Positions 10,378-21,231 of a DNA stretch of 54,441 nt are shown here, piece after piece. Each line of letters starts with the position of its first letter. The first letter of the stretch is position 1. A program made the translations under genes and the position numbers. Where the stretch lies: contig JANYAU010000014.1 in assembly GCA_025361165.1 (NCBI GenBank), positions 1-54,441 on the forward strand, written 5' to 3'. The stretch comes from Betaproteobacteria bacterium. Its GTDB lineage: Bacteria > Pseudomonadota > Gammaproteobacteria > Burkholderiales > Thiobacteraceae. The notes beneath the pieces are model-generated. The model had not been told where the DNA came from and searched no databases. It saw nothing but the letters and a program-made list of their open reading frames with translations.

Positions 10378-11874
10378 ATGTTGCTAGGAATGCCGTTGCT
10401 GAGCTTAGTGATCTGGATGCCGATATTTTTCGGCGTGGCGGTGCTCGTCACCGGCGACCGCAACGCATTTGCCGCGCGCTGGCTGGCCTTGATCGGTGCG
10501 ACGCTGAGCTTCGCGGTCACGATCCCGCTCTACACTCAATTCGATCTCGCCAGCGCCGGCATGCAGTTCGTGGAACTCGCGCCTTGGATTGAAACTTTTA
10601 AAATCAATTATCACCTGGGTGTGGACGGCATCTCGGTGCTGTTCATCCTACTCACCAGTTTCACCACCGTGTTGGCAGTGATTGCCGGTTGGAAAGTGAT
10701 CGAGAAAAATGTCGCGCAATATATGGCGGCCTTCCTCATCATGTCGGGCTTGATGATCGGCGTGTTCGCCGCGCTCGATGCGATTCTGTTCTATGTATTC
10801 TGGGAAGCGATGCTGATTCCGATGTTCATCGTGATCGGCGTGTGGGGCGGCGCGCGCCGGGTGTATGCCAGCATCAAGTTCTTTCTGTACACGCTGCTGG
10901 GTTCGCTGTTGATGTTAGTGGCCTTCATTTACCTCTATCTCAAGAGCGGCAGCTTCGAGATTCTGCAATTCCATCAGCTTCCGCTTAGCCTTAAGGAGCA
11001 GGTGCTAATCTTCCTCGCCTTCTTCACCGCGTTCGCGGTCAAAGTGCCGATGTGGCCGGTGCATACTTGGTTGCCGGATGCACACGTGGAAGCGCCCACT
11101 GGGGGCTCAGTCGTATTGGCGGCGATTATGCTCAAACTCGGCGCATACGGCTTCTTGCGTTTCTCGCTGCCGATCACACCTGATGGCAGTCATGCACTCA
11201 CCGGCTTCATGATCACCTTATCGCTGATCGCGGTGGTGTACATCGGTTTGGTGGCGCTGGTGCAAACCGATATGAAAAAGCTCATCGCTTATTCCTCGAT
11301 TTCGCATATGGGCTTCGTCACCCTCGGCTTTTTCATCTTTAGCGCACTGGGCATGGAGGGCGCGCTGGTGCAGATGATCTCGCACGGCTTCATCTCCGGC
11401 GCCATGTTCTTGTGCGTGGGCGTGATGTACGACCGGGTACACTCGCGCAATATTGCCGATTATGGCGGCGTGGCCAACAAGATGCCGATGTTCGCGGCAT
11501 TTTTCGTGCTGTTTGCCATGGCTAATTCCGGCTTGCCCGCAACCAGCGGTTTCGTCGGCGAATTTATGGTCATCATGGGCGCGATAAAAGTGAATTTCTG
11601 GTACGCCTTCCTCGCCGCCAGCACGCTGATTTTCGGGGCGGCGTATACCTTGTGGATGGTGAAGCGCGTGGTGTTCGGCGCGGTGGGCAACGATCACGTG
11701 GCGCACATGCAAGATATTTCCGCGCGCGAATTTCTGGTGCTGGCGCTACTGGCGGTGGTGGTGCTGGCGATGGGAATTTATCCCAAGCCTTTCACTGAGG
11801 TGATGCATGCTTCGGTCAACAATCTGCTCGCGCATGTGAGCGTAAGCAAATGTGGCGCGGACTGCGCCTGGTAA
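10378..11874 (+). CDS. nuoM: NADH-quinone oxidoreductase subunit M
   Basis: This is the second antiporter-like proton-pumping subunit of complex I, 498 residues and about 14 helices. The conserved [21 protein letters not shown] near residue 140 carries the coupling glutamate, and the [22 protein letters not shown] motif is near residues 222-243. I chose the ATG at 10378, eight bases after the nuoL stop and preceded by AAGGAAAAG. The upstream in-frame GTG at 10351 lies within nuoL and lacks a ribosome binding site. Confidence 0.96.
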   Translation: MLLGMPLLSLVIWMPIFFGVAVLVTGDRNAFAARWLALIGATLSFAVTIPLYTQFDLASAGMQFVELAPWIETFKINYHLGVDGISVLFILLTSFTTVLAVIAGWKVIEKNVAQYMAAFLIMSGLMIGVFAALDAILFYVFWEAMLIPMFIVIGVWGGARRVYASIKFFLYTLLGSLLMLVAFIYLYLKSGSFEILQFHQLPLSLKEQVLIFLAFFTAFAVKVPMWPVHTWLPDAHVEAPTGGSVVLAAIMLKLGAYGFLRFSLPITPDGSHALTGFMITLSLIAVVYIGLVALVQTDMKKLIAYSSISHMGFVTLGFFIFSALGMEGALVQMISHGFISGAMFLCVGVMYDRVHSRNIADYGGVANKMPMFAAFFVLFAMANSGLPATSGFVGEFMVIMGAIKVNFWYAFLAASTLIFGAAYTLWMVKRVVFGAVGNDHVAHMQDISAREFLVLALLAVVVLAMGIYPKPFTEVMHASVNNLLAHVSVSKCGADCAW

Positions 11875-11887
11875 GGATGAAGTAGCC

Positions 11888-13333
11888 ATGAATTTCGCTT
11901 TGACCGATCTGCTGCCCGTGCTGCCGGAAATTTTCGTGCTGCTCATGTTATGCGTGATTCTGATCCTGGATTTATTCCTGGCCGACGATTTGCGCTTCAT
12001 CAGCTACGGCCTGACGTTGTTGACGCTAGCAGGCGCAGCGGCGATTACCGCCTCCACTTTTAGCATCATGCCAGTACTCGCGTTCAGTAATATGTTCGTC
12101 GATGACACCTTGTCCGACGTGCTCAAGCTGATGCTGTATGGCGTAGTGGGCACGGTGTTGATCTATTCGCGTGCTTATATCCAGTCACGCGGCCTGTATC
12201 GCGGCGAATTTTTCGTGCTGGTGCTGTTCGCCATGCTGGGCATGATGGTGATGATCTCCGGCAGCCACTTCCTCACGCTCTATCTCGGTTTGGAATTACT
12301 GTCATTAAGCTTGTATGCGCTGGTCGCTTTGCAGCGCGATTCCAAAGTCGCCACCGAAGCGGCGATGAAATATTTTGTACTCGGTGCCTTGGCTTCCGGC
12401 ATGCTGCTCTACGGCATGTCCATGATCTACGGTGCGACCGGCAGCCTGGAAGTGGCCAAGGTGGCGGCGACGCTGCCCAACCTCAATCATCTCAATACGG
12501 TATTGGTGTTTGGTTTGGTGTTCGTCATCGCCGGACTCGCGTTCAAGCTCGGCGTGGTGCCGTTCCATATGTGGCTCCCCGATGTGTATCAAGGCGCGCC
12601 GACCGCGGTGACGCTGTTCATCGGCTCCGCGCCCAAGATCGCCGCCTTCGCCTTTGTGATGCGCTTGTTGATCGATGGCTTGGGCGGTCTGGTGGCCGAT
12701 TGGCAGCCGATGCTGGCGTTGATGGCGCTATTGTCGATGGCCATCGGCAACATCACCGCCATCGCCCAAACCAATATCAAACGCATGCTGGCGTACTCCA
12801 CCATTTCGCACATGGGCTTCTTGCTGCTCGGCTTCCTCGCCGGCAGCGAAAACGGTTATAGCTCGGCCATGTTTTATGTCGTGGTGTATGTGCTGATGAG
12901 TCTGGCCGGTTTCGGCATGATTTTATTGCTGTCTCGCGCGGGTTTTGAAGCGGACCAGTTGGAAGACTTCAAGGGCCTCAACCGCCGCAGCCCGTGGTAT
13001 GCCTTCCTGATGCTGCTGGTGATGGTGTCGATGGCGGGCATCCCGCCCACCGTCGGTTTTTACGCCAAGCTTTCTGTGCTGCAAGCGGCGCTGCAAGCCG
13101 GCTATTTGTGGCTGGTGGTGGCTGCCGTGTTGCTGTCGGTGATCGGCGCGTTCTATTACCTGCGCATCGTCAAACTCATGTATTTCGATGAACCGACCGA
13201 CACCGCGCCGATTCAAGTTCACGCCGATATGAGCGTCCTGATCAGCGCCAACGGGCTAGCCATACTAGCGCTCGGCATCCTGCCGCAGCCGCTGATGGCG
13301 CTGTGTGCCAATACGATTAAGAATATGCTTTAG
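11888..13333 (+). CDS. nuoN: NADH-quinone oxidoreductase subunit N
   Basis: This is the third antiporter-like subunit of complex I, 481 residues and about 14 helices. It shows [17 protein letters not shown] near residue 130 and [20 protein letters not shown] near residue 225, both family hallmarks. The ATG at 11888 follows the nuoM stop by 13 bases and has AAGGATGAAG upstream. It is the last nuo gene; the next gene begins 41 bases later and is unrelated, so the operon probably ends near here although no clear terminator separates them. Confidence 0.96.
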   Translation: MNFALTDLLPVLPEIFVLLMLCVILILDLFLADDLRFISYGLTLLTLAGAAAITASTFSIMPVLAFSNMFVDDTLSDVLKLMLYGVVGTVLIYSRAYIQSRGLYRGEFFVLVLFAMLGMMVMISGSHFLTLYLGLELLSLSLYALVALQRDSKVATEAAMKYFVLGALASGMLLYGMSMIYGATGSLEVAKVAATLPNLNHLNTVLVFGLVFVIAGLAFKLGVVPFHMWLPDVYQGAPTAVTLFIGSAPKIAAFAFVMRLLIDGLGGLVADWQPMLALMALLSMAIGNITAIAQTNIKRMLAYSTISHMGFLLLGFLAGSENGYSSAMFYVVVYVLMSLAGFGMILLLSRAGFEADQLEDFKGLNRRSPWYAFLMLLVMVSMAGIPPTVGFYAKLSVLQAALQAGYLWLVVAAVLLSVIGAFYYLRIVKLMYFDEPTDTAPIQVHADMSVLISANGLAILALGILPQPLMALCANTIKNML

Positions 13334-13374
13334 GGATAGCGTTTCGTTATTATTCCTTGTGGTGGAATAAATCC

Positions 13375-14010
13375 GTGAATAAGCGCTTAATAAGTTTGAG
13401 CAGCCTCGTCGCGACGCTGGTTCTCCTAAGCGCCGCTGCGGCTTATGCTTCGCCGGACGCGAATCCACTCCCGCAAAATTGTACTTCCGCTTGTATTTCG
13501 CCCTATGGCGAAGTATTGGGCGCGACTTTCGATGGCACCAGCGCTTACTCCAATTGCAAAGCCGATTGCGTCGTTTTCGATCCGAATCATGAGCATGGCG
13601 TGTATTCCGGAATTAAGTGGCAGTGCGTCGAGTTTGCGCGCCGCTGGTTGATACGCAATCGCGGGCTCACCTTTGGCGACGTCGATACGGCGGCGGATAT
13701 CTGGGCGATCGATTCCTTTACCCGTCTGACTGATGCGAGCAAAGTGCCGGTCGCAAATCAATTGAATGGTTCGAATAGCTTGCCGCAAAAAGGCGATTTG
13801 CTTATTTACGCTAAGGAATATTTAGGCACCGGCCACGTAGCCCTTGTGTTGGATGTGGATAGAGCCAAAGGCTTAATTCGGGTAGGCGAGGAGAACTACG
13901 AAAACCAGAAATGGCCGGCGAACTACGCGCGCAGCATCGAATTTATAGCAAGAAACGGACGTTATTGGTTGCTTGACGCCTACTTGTTGGGGTGGAAACA
14001 TTTCCCTTAA
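13375..14010 (+). CDS. Exported CHAP-domain amidase-like protein
   Basis: This is a predicted secreted cysteine amidase or peptidase of the CHAP family, closest in motif style to the amidase half of glutathionylspermidine synthetase. A signal peptide spans about residues 1-25 (LVATLVLLSAAAAYA). The catalytic cysteine is Cys84 in KWQCVEFARRW, the histidine His154 in GTGHVALVLD, and an acidic partner is at Glu172/173. Four further cysteines (36, 40, 61, 65) near the mature N-terminus could form disulfides. I prefer the GTG start at 13375 after GGTGGA; a TTG at 13357 would add six residues before the signal peptide. The substrate, peptidoglycan or a spermidine conjugate, cannot be told from sequence. 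Confidence 0.8.
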   Translation: MNKRLISLSSLVATLVLLSAAAAYASPDANPLPQNCTSACISPYGEVLGATFDGTSAYSNCKADCVVFDPNHEHGVYSGIKWQCVEFARRWLIRNRGLTFGDVDTAADIWAIDSFTRLTDASKVPVANQLNGSNSLPQKGDLLIYAKEYLGTGHVALVLDVDRAKGLIRVGEENYENQKWPANYARSIEFIARNGRYWLLDAYLLGWKHFP

Positions 14011-14059
14011 TTCGCTCGCGCCTTCACATTAAGCTCGTACGCGCGTTACGCCGCAGGAC

Positions 14060-14081
14060 AGGATATTATCCTCGGTTTTTT
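14060..14081 (+). terminator. Possible terminator after the CHAP gene
   Basis: A short hairpin AGGAT-ATT-ATCCT is followed three bases later by six T residues. It lies in the 86-base gap between the convergent CHAP and SPOR genes. The stem is only five pairs, so it is weak as an intrinsic terminator. Confidence 0.4.
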
Positions 14082-14096
14082 CGCGCGGCACGCATC

Positions 14097-14747
14097 TCAC
14101 CGCGCAACAATCGTCGCCGGAATGCCCTGCTGTTTCATCTTTGCTAGCGCCGCTTCCGCTTCGGCCTTGCTCTTGAATGCAGGTAATTGAACCCGTGTTT
14201 CGGTATGGGCCTCGATGCCGGCTTGCTTCAGTTTTTCCACCAGTTGCAAGGCATTTTGCGTATTGGAGAACACGCCGAACTGCACGATGTAGCCCATGGG
14301 TGCAGGTTTGGGAGGCGCCGCAGGCGCTTGCGCTACGGCTGGTGCTGCCGGTTTGGCGAGAGCGGCTTCGGTTTTTACGAGTGGTTTTTGTGCTTCGGGC
14401 GCAGACGGTTTTTTCGGCCCCGGACCGGGTTGCGGCAGCGGTTTGGCCATCACGCTTGGCGGTGGCGGAGGAGCGGGTTGGGTAGGGGTGAGGGGCGCGG
14501 CCTCTGTTGGTGGCGGTTCCGGGAGGGGTTGCGCAGCATCGACCGGTATTGGTTCTGGGCCGGTGACGATCGGCGGCGGAGGAGGTGCGAGCGTTTCCGG
14601 CACCGGCTTGGTGATGACCTTGGCTGGTTTGTAATAGCTAAGATAGGTGAGAATGCTCACGGCCAATAGGACTAGGCCTACCGCGACGATGAGGCGCCGC
14701 ACGGCGCGTTGTTTGATCTCGTTGTTATCCAGCACTGGTTCCGCCAT
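14097..14747 (-). CDS. SPOR-domain inner-membrane protein
   Basis: This is a bitopic membrane protein of 216 residues that probably binds denuded peptidoglycan at the division site. A short basic cytoplasmic N-terminus precedes one helix (about residues 18-38, LIVAVGLVLLAVSILTYLSYY). A long linker rich in Pro, Ala and Lys (about 45-145) follows, and then a C-terminal SPOR domain (about 148-216, beginning GYIVQFGVFSN). The linker composition and single C-terminal SPOR copy resemble DedD/FtsN-like proteins of betaproteobacteria, but the paralogue cannot be assigned. It stands alone on the - strand between the nuo and ndk clusters. Confidence 0.82.
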   Translation of the reverse strand: MAEPVLDNNEIKQRAVRRLIVAVGLVLLAVSILTYLSYYKPAKVITKPVPETLAPPPPPIVTGPEPIPVDAAQPLPEPPPTEAAPLTPTQPAPPPPPSVMAKPLPQPGPGPKKPSAPEAQKPLVKTEAALAKPAAPAVAQAPAAPPKPAPMGYIVQFGVFSNTQNALQLVEKLKQAGIEAHTETRVQLPAFKSKAEAEAALAKMKQQGIPATIVAR

Positions 14748-14939
14748 GCCGCTCCCCCTGAGAGATTAAATTTTCCGCTGATAGTAGCATTTTCCTGTAG
14801 GCATCAACAGGCGGGGGATGGGTCGCAACATGGTGCGGAAGGGATGAAATCTTGGTTATCCCGTTTATTTCCGGGGGCTAACACGGTATGATGATAACTT
14901 TATGTTTATTCTGAACTTATGAAAGAGGGAGTGGAAGAA

Positions 14940-15368
14940 ATGGCTGTAGAACGTACCTTGTCCATCATCAAACCGGACGCCGTGGGCAAGAATGTCATCG
15001 GTAAGATTTATTCACGCTTCGAGACCAATGGTCTGAAAATTATTGCCGCCAAAATGAAGTATTTGTCTCAGGCCGACGCCGAAGGTTTTTACGCGGTGCA
15101 TAAAGGCCGGCCGTTTTTCAACGATCTGGTGGCTTTCATGAGCTCCGGCCCGGTGATGATCCAGGCGCTGGAAGGCGAGAACGCGATTGCCATGAACCGC
15201 CAACTGATGGGCGCAACCGACCCGAAGAAAGCCGAAGCCGGAACCATCCGCGCCGATTTTGCTCAGAGCATTGATGCTAACGCAGTGCACGGCTCAGATG
15301 GCCCAGAAACGGCGGCTGTCGAAATCGCGTACTTTTTTCCTGAGATGGAAGTGTATTCCGGCCGCTAA
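14940..15368 (+). CDS. ndk: Nucleoside diphosphate kinase
   Basis: This enzyme transfers the gamma phosphate of ATP to nucleoside diphosphates through a phosphohistidine. The catalytic His117 sits in [12 protein letters not shown], the family signature, and the length of 142 residues is typical. I chose the ATG at 14940, preceded by GGGAGTGGAAG. An ATG at 14919 in the same frame would add seven residues unlike family members. The TAA stop shares one base with the rlmN start (TAATG). TATGAT near 14887 upstream could be a -10 box, but no good -35 partner is visible. Confidence 0.97.
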   Translation: MAVERTLSIIKPDAVGKNVIGKIYSRFETNGLKIIAAKMKYLSQADAEGFYAVHKGRPFFNDLVAFMSSGPVMIQALEGENAIAMNRQLMGATDPKKAEAGTIRADFAQSIDANAVHGSDGPETAAVEIAYFFPEMEVYSGR

Positions 15369-16447
15369 TGATCAACCTGCTCGATTTCGACTTGGCTGGG
15401 CTGACGCGTTATTTCGCCGAGATTGGCGAGAAGCCGTTTCGCGCTAAGCAAGTGCTGCGCTGGATGCATCAAATGGGCGCAAACGATTTCGGGCAGATGA
15501 CCGATTTAGCAAAATCGCTGCGGGAAAATCTCATGCAGCAAGCCGTGATCAACGCGCCGCAAGTGCGCGATGAATTGCGTTCTGCAGACGGCACGGTCAA
15601 GTGGCTGATCGATACCGGGGCCGGCAACGCGGTCGAAACCGTGTTTATTCCCGAGGACGATCGCGGCACTTTGTGTATCTCGTCGCAAGTCGGCTGCGCG
15701 CTGGCGTGCACTTTTTGTTCTACCGGCCGCCAGGGCTTCAACCGCAATCTTTCGGTGTCCGAAATCATCGGCCAGCTTTGGGTGGCGAATAAAGCTTTAG
15801 GTCACGCCCCCAAAGGCGAGCGCATTATCAGCAACGTGGTGATGATGGGCATGGGCGAGCCGCTTACCAATTTCGATAATGTGGTCACCGCGCTGAATAT
15901 CATGCTTGATGATCACGCTTACGGCTTGTCGCGGCGGCGCGTGACGGTGAGCACCTCTGGCGTGGTGCCGGCGATGGACCGGCTGCGGGAGGCGTGTCCG
16001 GTGGCGTTGGCGGTATCGCTGCACGCGCCGAACGATCAATTGCGCGATGTGCTGGTGCCGATCAACCAAAAATACCCGCTCGCCGAATTGATGACGGCGT
16101 GCCAACGTTACCTCACGGCTGCGCCGCGCGATTTCATCACCTTCGAATATGTGCTGCTGGATGGGGTGAACGATAGCCTGGCGCAGGCTAAGCAACTGAT
16201 CGCGTTGACGCGCGATGTGCCGTGCAAATTTAATTTAATCCCCTTCAATCCTTTTCCCGATTCCGGTTACGCACGGTCTAAGCCAGAGGCGATTCGACGC
16301 TTTCGTGAAGTGCTGCAAGAAGCGGCTTACGTTGTCACTACGCGTAAAACACGCGGCGACGATATCGATGCGGCATGTGGCCAGCTGGCCGGCAAGGTGC
16401 AAGACAAAACCAAGCGTGCCCAACGCAACGCGGAGGTAGTGGAATGA
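15368..16447 (+). CDS. rlmN: Dual-specificity 23S rRNA/tRNA adenine C2-methyltransferase
   Basis: This radical-SAM enzyme methylates C2 of A2503 in 23S rRNA and A37 in some tRNAs. The [4Fe-4S]/SAM motif is Cys110, Cys114 and Cys117 (CALACTFC). The C-terminal cysteine that forms the covalent intermediate is in DAACGQLAG near residue 342. The length of 359 residues is normal. The start overlaps the ndk stop by one base and the stop overlaps the pilF start (ATGA), as expected in the conserved ndk-rlmN-pilF order. Confidence 0.96.
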   Translation: MINLLDFDLAGLTRYFAEIGEKPFRAKQVLRWMHQMGANDFGQMTDLAKSLRENLMQQAVINAPQVRDELRSADGTVKWLIDTGAGNAVETVFIPEDDRGTLCISSQVGCALACTFCSTGRQGFNRNLSVSEIIGQLWVANKALGHAPKGERIISNVVMMGMGEPLTNFDNVVTALNIMLDDHAYGLSRRRVTVSTSGVVPAMDRLREACPVALAVSLHAPNDQLRDVLVPINQKYPLAELMTACQRYLTAAPRDFITFEYVLLDGVNDSLAQAKQLIALTRDVPCKFNLIPFNPFPDSGYARSKPEAIRRFREVLQEAAYVVTTRKTRGDDIDAACGQLAGKVQDKTKRAQRNAEVVE

Positions 16448-17253
16448 ATGTTCGATTGATTATTGTGACTTTGTGCTTAGGCTTGTCTGCCTGTGCGGTT
16501 TCGGCTTCGCCATCGAACTCGGCGGCCATCCTACCGGGATTGCCGCCAGGCTACGTGCCGGCCACGGATGAAGAGGCGGTGGGTTACGAGCGGGCAAAGG
16601 TGCATACCGAACTCGGCGCGCAATATTTTGCGGAGGGTCAGATCGGTGTGGCGCTGGATGAATTTAATACGGCGCTGGCTGCGGAACGCCGCTATGTACC
16701 CGCGCATTACATGTTGGGTCTGGTGTATATGGAGTTGAAAGAAGACGCCCGGGCCGAACAATATTTTAAGAGCGCACTGGATCTCGATAGCAATAATTCG
16801 GAAGCACACAATAATTACGGCTGGTTCTTATGCCAGCGCAATCACATTGATGAGTCAATTAAACAATTCATGGCGGCATTGAAAAACCCGCTGTACGAAA
16901 CGCCGGAAAAACCCTATCTCAACGCCGGCATTTGCTCGCTCAAGCGCCAGGATGACAAAGGCGCCGAAGAATATTTTCTCAAGGCGCTGAAACTCAGCCC
17001 CAACCAGCCGCAAGCGCTCCTCGCTTTAGCGGATATTTATTATCGGGCGAACGATTTACCGAACGCGCGTGCGCAAATGCTGACTTTCAATCGGTTCCAA
17101 AATCCGACCGCAGAGTCGCTTTGGCTCGGGGTACGCATTGAGCACAAGCTGGCTAGTGATAAAAACGCCGAGGCGAGCTATGCGCAAATGCTGCGTCAGC
17201 GTTTCCCTTTATCGAAGGAAGCGCAGGCACTCGCCGCCGGCCGCTACGAATGA
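16444..17253 (+). CDS. pilF: Type IV pilus biogenesis/stability lipoprotein PilF (PilW)
   Basis: This TPR lipoprotein acts as a pilotin that helps the PilQ secretin assemble in the outer membrane. A lipoprotein signal peptide ends in the lipobox LSAC near residue 17. Several tetratricopeptide repeats follow (about residues 45-200), for example [26 protein letters not shown] and [13 protein letters not shown]. Its 269 residues fit the family. The ATG at 16444 overlaps the rlmN stop, and its own stop overlaps the rodZ-like start. The gene order rlmN-pilF-rodZ-ispG is conserved in many beta- and gammaproteobacteria and supports the name. Confidence 0.9.
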   Translation: MNVRLIIVTLCLGLSACAVSASPSNSAAILPGLPPGYVPATDEEAVGYERAKVHTELGAQYFAEGQIGVALDEFNTALAAERRYVPAHYMLGLVYMELKEDARAEQYFKSALDLDSNNSEAHNNYGWFLCQRNHIDESIKQFMAALKNPLYETPEKPYLNAGICSLKRQDDKGAEEYFLKALKLSPNQPQALLALADIYYRANDLPNARAQMLTFNRFQNPTAESLWLGVRIEHKLASDKNAEASYAQMLRQRFPLSKEAQALAAGRYE

Positions 17254-18143
17254 ACGAAGAGGGACAACACACCGCAGCGCGGGCCGAGCCGCTGCCGGAG
17301 GCAACGCCGGCTCTGCCTACGCTGGGGGAGTTATTGGTCGCGGCGCGCGAGCGTTGGAACTTGAGCGCGGCGGACGTGGCGCGGCAACTGCGGCTGGGTT
17401 TGCGCCAGGTTGAGGGTTTGGAATCCAATCGCTTCGAGGTGCTGCCGGGCAATACTTTTGTGCGCGGCTTTATCCGCAACTACGCTAAGGTAGTGCAGGA
17501 AGAGCCGGCCGTTTTCCTGGATGCCTACGAGCGTTGCCGTCCGCAGTTGCAGCAGCGGGAAATCGTGGCCGCGGCTGAACATATCGAGTTCACCAATAAG
17601 CCTACGCCGAGATGGGTATGGTACCTGGGTGGCGTGGCCGTGCTACTGGTTACCGTGCCGCTGTTGATCTATTTTGCCTTGCATGATGACGAGTCGTCCA
17701 AATCCCGCGTAGCGAGACCAGCAAAAATGCCGCCCAATCAGGCGCACGAGGCACAGCTGACCTTGCCGCCGCAGCATATCCTGCCGCAAAGCGCGGAGTC
17801 GAACGCCGCTTCTGGTGTGGCGGTTACGGTGCCGGCAGCGACGGCGACTGCCCCACCAATAATGCAGGGGACTGCGCTTCAGGCCGTGCCCGCCGCGGCG
17901 AGTGGCGCACCCAACTTGACGATGCATTTTGAAGGCGACGCATGGGTGGAGATTCGCGATAAATCCGGTACGAAAATCTTTTCGCAGTTGAGCCGCGCGG
18001 GTAGCGAGCAGGTAGTGCAAGGCACGCCGCCGTTTGCGTTGGTAGTGGGCAATGCGGCGCGGGTGAGAATTGCCTATAATGGCAAGCCCGTTGACCTTGC
18101 GCCGTACATTAGAGTCAACGTGGCGCGTTTCACATTGGAGTAG
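17250..18143 (+). CDS. rodZ: RodZ-like cytoskeletal membrane protein
   Basis: This bitopic protein probably links MreB to the cell-wall elongation machinery. An N-terminal helix-turn-helix of the Xre/HTH_25 type spans about residues 28-95 ([25 protein letters not shown]). One membrane helix is at about 120-142 ([23 protein letters not shown]). A Pro/Ala-rich linker leads to a C-terminal DUF4115 beta domain (about 225-297, [16 protein letters not shown]). The start overlaps the pilF stop by four bases, and ispG starts five bases after the gene, as in other proteobacteria. Confidence 0.9.
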   Translation: MNEEGQHTAARAEPLPEATPALPTLGELLVAARERWNLSAADVARQLRLGLRQVEGLESNRFEVLPGNTFVRGFIRNYAKVVQEEPAVFLDAYERCRPQLQQREIVAAAEHIEFTNKPTPRWVWYLGGVAVLLVTVPLLIYFALHDDESSKSRVARPAKMPPNQAHEAQLTLPPQHILPQSAESNAASGVAVTVPAATATAPPIMQGTALQAVPAAASGAPNLTMHFEGDAWVEIRDKSGTKIFSQLSRAGSEQVVQGTPPFALVVGNAARVRIAYNGKPVDLAPYIRVNVARFTLE

Positions 18144-18147
18144 GTGT

Positions 18148-19269
18148 ATGTTCCACGTTCATCACATTATCCGCCGCAAGAGCCGCCAAATTAGGGTGGG
18201 CTCGGTCGCCATCGGCGGCGATGCGCCGATCTCGGTGCAGACCATGACGAATACCGAGACCACCGATGTCAACGCCACGGTGGCGCAAATCGAGCGCGCG
18301 GTGAAAGTCGGTGTGGATATCGTGCGCGTTTCGATTCCGACCATGGCCGCAGCGGAAGCTTTCGGTGAAATTAGAAAACGTTCGCCGGTGCCGCTGATCA
18401 CGGACATCCATTTCGACTACAAAATCGCGCTGCGCGTGGCCGAACTCGGCGCCGATTGTTTGCGCATCAACCCCGGCAATATCGGACGCGAAGACCGGGT
18501 GCGGGCCGTCGTACAATCGGCCAAGGATCACGGTATTCCAATTCGCATTGGGGTCAATGCCGGATCGCTGGAAAAAGATTTGCAGAAAAAATACGGCGAG
18601 CCCACGCCGGAGGCTTTAGTGGAATCCGCACTACGTCATGTGGAAATTCTGGAGCGCTTGAATTTCCCCGATTTCAAAGTGAGCGTAAAGGCCTCCGATG
18701 TATTCATGGCGGTGGAAGCTTATCGCTTACTGGCGCAGCAAATCGAGCAGCCACTGCATCTGGGTATCACCGAGGCCGGCGGATTTCGCTCCGGCGCGGT
18801 GAAATCTTCCATCGGCCTGGGCATGTTGCTCGCCGAAGGCATCGGCGACACGATACGCATTTCGCTCGCGGCTGATCCGGTGGAAGAAGTACGCGTCGGT
18901 TTCGATATTTTGAAAAGTTTGCATTTGCGCAATAAGGGCGTGAACATCATCGCCTGCCCGTCGTGTTCGCGTCAGGAATTCGATGTGATTCGCACGGTCA
19001 ATCTGTTGGAGGCGCGGCTGGAAGATATCCTGGAGCCGCTCGATCTGGCGATCATCGGCTGCGTGGTGAACGGCCCCGGCGAAGCGCGCCAAGCGGATAT
19101 CGGGCTCGCCGGCGGGCAGCCCAATTTATTGTACGTGGGCGGGAAACCGAGCCACAAAGTGAGCGAAGCCGAACTAGTGGACGAACTGGAACGCCAAGTG
19201 CGCGCCAGGATCGAGGCGACGAAAGCCAATGCTGCTGCCATCACTATCCCGATCAAGGCGATCGTCTAG
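18148..19269 (+). CDS. ispG: 4-hydroxy-3-methylbut-2-enyl diphosphate synthase
   Basis: This is the penultimate enzyme of the MEP isoprenoid pathway, a [4Fe-4S] protein. The cluster ligands are visible in [10 protein letters not shown] near residues 271-274 and [10 protein letters not shown] near 307, and the TIM-barrel start [11 protein letters not shown] is intact. I chose the ATG at 18148 after GGAGTAGGTGT; it gives 373 residues, close to the E. coli length. The frame is open further upstream only because it runs inside rodZ. Confidence 0.96.
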   Translation: MFHVHHIIRRKSRQIRVGSVAIGGDAPISVQTMTNTETTDVNATVAQIERAVKVGVDIVRVSIPTMAAAEAFGEIRKRSPVPLITDIHFDYKIALRVAELGADCLRINPGNIGREDRVRAVVQSAKDHGIPIRIGVNAGSLEKDLQKKYGEPTPEALVESALRHVEILERLNFPDFKVSVKASDVFMAVEAYRLLAQQIEQPLHLGITEAGGFRSGAVKSSIGLGMLLAEGIGDTIRISLAADPVEEVRVGFDILKSLHLRNKGVNIIACPSCSRQEFDVIRTVNLLEARLEDILEPLDLAIIGCVVNGPGEARQADIGLAGGQPNLLYVGGKPSHKVSEAELVDELERQVRARIEATKANAAAITIPIKAIV

Positions 19270-19290
19270 TTCTCTTAAACCTTAACGAAG

Positions 19291-19308
19291 GCACGGCCTG
19301 CGCCGTGC
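19291..19308 (+). other. Hairpin just upstream of hisS
   Basis: GCACGGC (19291-19297) and GCCGTGC (19302-19308) form a perfect seven-pair stem with a CTGC loop, ending nine bases before the hisS ATG. No T tract follows, so it is not an intrinsic terminator. It occupies the place where a ribosome binding site would be expected, and none is obvious. It may affect hisS translation. Confidence 0.5.
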
Positions 19309-19317
19309 GCAGTATCC

Positions 19318-20577
19318 ATGAGTAAAACCCTACAAGCTATCCGCGGGATGAACGACATCCTGCCGGATGCCGCTCCCCTGTGGCAGCATTTCGAGCAGAT
19401 CGTGCGCGACTGGTTGCGCGCCTATGGCTATCGTGAAATCCGCATGCCGATGGTGGAGCAGACCGGGCTGTTTAAGCGCGCCATCGGCGAAGTGACCGAT
19501 ATTGTCGAGAAAGAAATGTATACCTGGACTGACGCGCTGAATAACGAGAGCCTCACCTTGCGCCCGGAAGGCACCGCTTCTTGTGTGCGTGCGGTGCTGG
19601 AGCATAATTTGCTGTTTGGCAACCCGCAGCGCTTGTTTTATAGCGGCCCGATGTTTCGCCACGAGCGTCCGCAGAAAGGGCGCTATCGCCAATTTCATCA
19701 AGTCGGCGTCGAGTCCTTGGGCTATGCCGGCCCGGACATGGATGCCGAACACATTTTGATGAGCGCGCGCTTGTGGAAACAATTGGGACTCTCCGGCATC
19801 GAATTGCAGATCAATACGCTCGGCACGAGTGAAGACCGGGCGCGGCATCGTGCGCGCTTGATCCATTACCTAGAAAGCCAGCAAGGGATACTCGACGAAG
19901 AGGCGAAGCGTCGGCTGCATACCAACCCGCTGCGCATTCTCGACAGCAAAAACCCGGCGCTGCAAGACCTGATCGCGGCGGCCCCGAAGTTGCTCGACGA
20001 TTTGGACGAGGTATCGCTTAAGCATTTCGAAGAACTGCAAGTGCTGCTGCGCGCGGCGGGCGTTAGCTATAGCATCAACCCCCGTCTAGTGCGCGGGCTG
20101 GACTACTATAACTTTACCGTGTTCGAATGGGTGACCGATCAGCTCGGTAGCCAGGGTACGGTGTGCGCCGGAGGCCGCTACGACGGTCTGGTGGAACAAT
20201 TGGGCGGCAAGCCCGCGCCGGCATGCGGCTTCGCCATGGGAGTGGAGCGCCTCCTGGCCTTGATGGAAGCACAAGGGTGCGTACCGGTTAAGGAAGCCCC
20301 CGATATTTATCTCGCGCATTTCGGCGCACAGGTGCAGACCTATGCGTTGACCGTCGCGGAACAATTACGCGATGCCGGGCTGCAAGTGGTGTTGCATTGC
20401 GGCGGTGGTAGCTTTAAATCGCAAATGAAGAAAGCCGATGCCAGCGGTGCGCGCTTCGCGGTGCTCATCGGCGAAGATGAAATGAATGCGGATGTCGTGA
20501 GTTTGAAAGCCTTGCGCACCCAAGCCGAGCAAGTCAGCGTGCCGCTTACGCAAGTCGTTTCTTTGGTACGAAATTAA
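19318..20577 (+). CDS. hisS: Histidyl-tRNA synthetase
   Basis: This class II aminoacyl-tRNA synthetase charges tRNA-His. The N-terminus [12 protein letters not shown], motif 2 ([16 protein letters not shown], about residue 113-128) and the histidine-binding segment [13 protein letters not shown] (about 260) are all present. Motif 3 is in [13 protein letters not shown]. The length of 419 residues is normal. The ATG is 48 bases after ispG and has no clear ribosome binding site. Confidence 0.96.
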   Translation: MSKTLQAIRGMNDILPDAAPLWQHFEQIVRDWLRAYGYREIRMPMVEQTGLFKRAIGEVTDIVEKEMYTWTDALNNESLTLRPEGTASCVRAVLEHNLLFGNPQRLFYSGPMFRHERPQKGRYRQFHQVGVESLGYAGPDMDAEHILMSARLWKQLGLSGIELQINTLGTSEDRARHRARLIHYLESQQGILDEEAKRRLHTNPLRILDSKNPALQDLIAAAPKLLDDLDEVSLKHFEELQVLLRAAGVSYSINPRLVRGLDYYNFTVFEWVTDQLGSQGTVCAGGRYDGLVEQLGGKPAPACGFAMGVERLLALMEAQGCVPVKEAPDIYLAHFGAQVQTYALTVAEQLRDAGLQVVLHCGGGSFKSQMKKADASGARFAVLIGEDEMNADVVSLKALRTQAEQVSVPLTQVVSLVRN

Positions 20578-20595
20578 GATTATTTGGAGAGCAAG

Positions 20596-21231
20596 ATGGC
20601 ATTGGACCTGGAAGAACAAGAGCAAGTCGACGCGCTGAAAGACTGGTGGAAGCAGTATGGAAACAAGGCGCTCATCGCCCTCACGATATTCGTCCTGGGT
20701 GTGGCGGGTTTTAGCGGCTGGAAAGGGTATCAAGCAAAGCAGACCAGCGAGGCTGCCGCTTTGTTTGATTTGTTGCGCAAAGAGCTGGCGGCGAATGACG
20801 TGAAAAAGATTCGCGATGTGGGCGGGCAGCTCATCGATAAATATCCGCGCACCGTCTATGCCACCGATGCCGCGATGATCGTGGCCAAAGCGAATTTCGA
20901 ATCGGGCGACGCCAAGAGCGCGAAGGCCCAGTATCAATGGGTGATCGGGCACGCGAAACAAGCGCAGTCCAAAGATCTGGCGCGGCTGCGGCTAGCGGTC
21001 GTGCTGCTGGATGAGAAAAATTTTACGGATGCGTTAAAGCACTTGGAGGGTGCGCACGATGCGGCCTTCGATCCACTATTCAATGATCTCAGAGGCGATG
21101 TGTATTCCTTGCAGGGAAAATCGCAGGACGCGCGCTTGGCGTATCAAGCAGCCATTGGCGCGCTGCCGAAAGACAATCCGTTCAAGAATTATGTTCAGCT
21201 CAAGCTGGACGCGTTGGGAGAACAAGGGTGA
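20596..21231 (+). CDS. yfgM: YfgM-like TPR membrane protein
   Basis: This is an inner-membrane protein of 211 residues with a periplasmic tetratricopeptide domain, proposed as an ancillary SecYEG translocon subunit working with PpiD. The N-terminus MALDLEEQEQVDALKDWW is the conserved cytoplasmic stretch, followed by one helix (about residues 24-43) and TPR-like helices. I chose the ATG at 20596 after GGAGAGCAAG. The next gene starts at an overlapping GTGA. The order hisS-yfgM-bamB-der matches E. coli. Confidence 0.88.
   Translation: MALDLEEQEQVDALKDWWKQYGNKALIALTIFVLGVAGFSGWKGYQAKQTSEAAALFDLLRKELAANDVKKIRDVGGQLIDKYPRTVYATDAAMIVAKANFESGDAKSAKAQYQWVIGHAKQAQSKDLARLRLAVVLLDEKNFTDALKHLEGAHDAAFDPLFNDLRGDVYSLQGKSQDARLAYQAAIGALPKDNPFKNYVQLKLDALGEQG

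Noticed and set aside
14296-14634. Gly-rich frame opposite the SPOR protein
   Set aside because: The glycine runs are the reverse reading of the Pro/Ala linker codons; no start signal or family.
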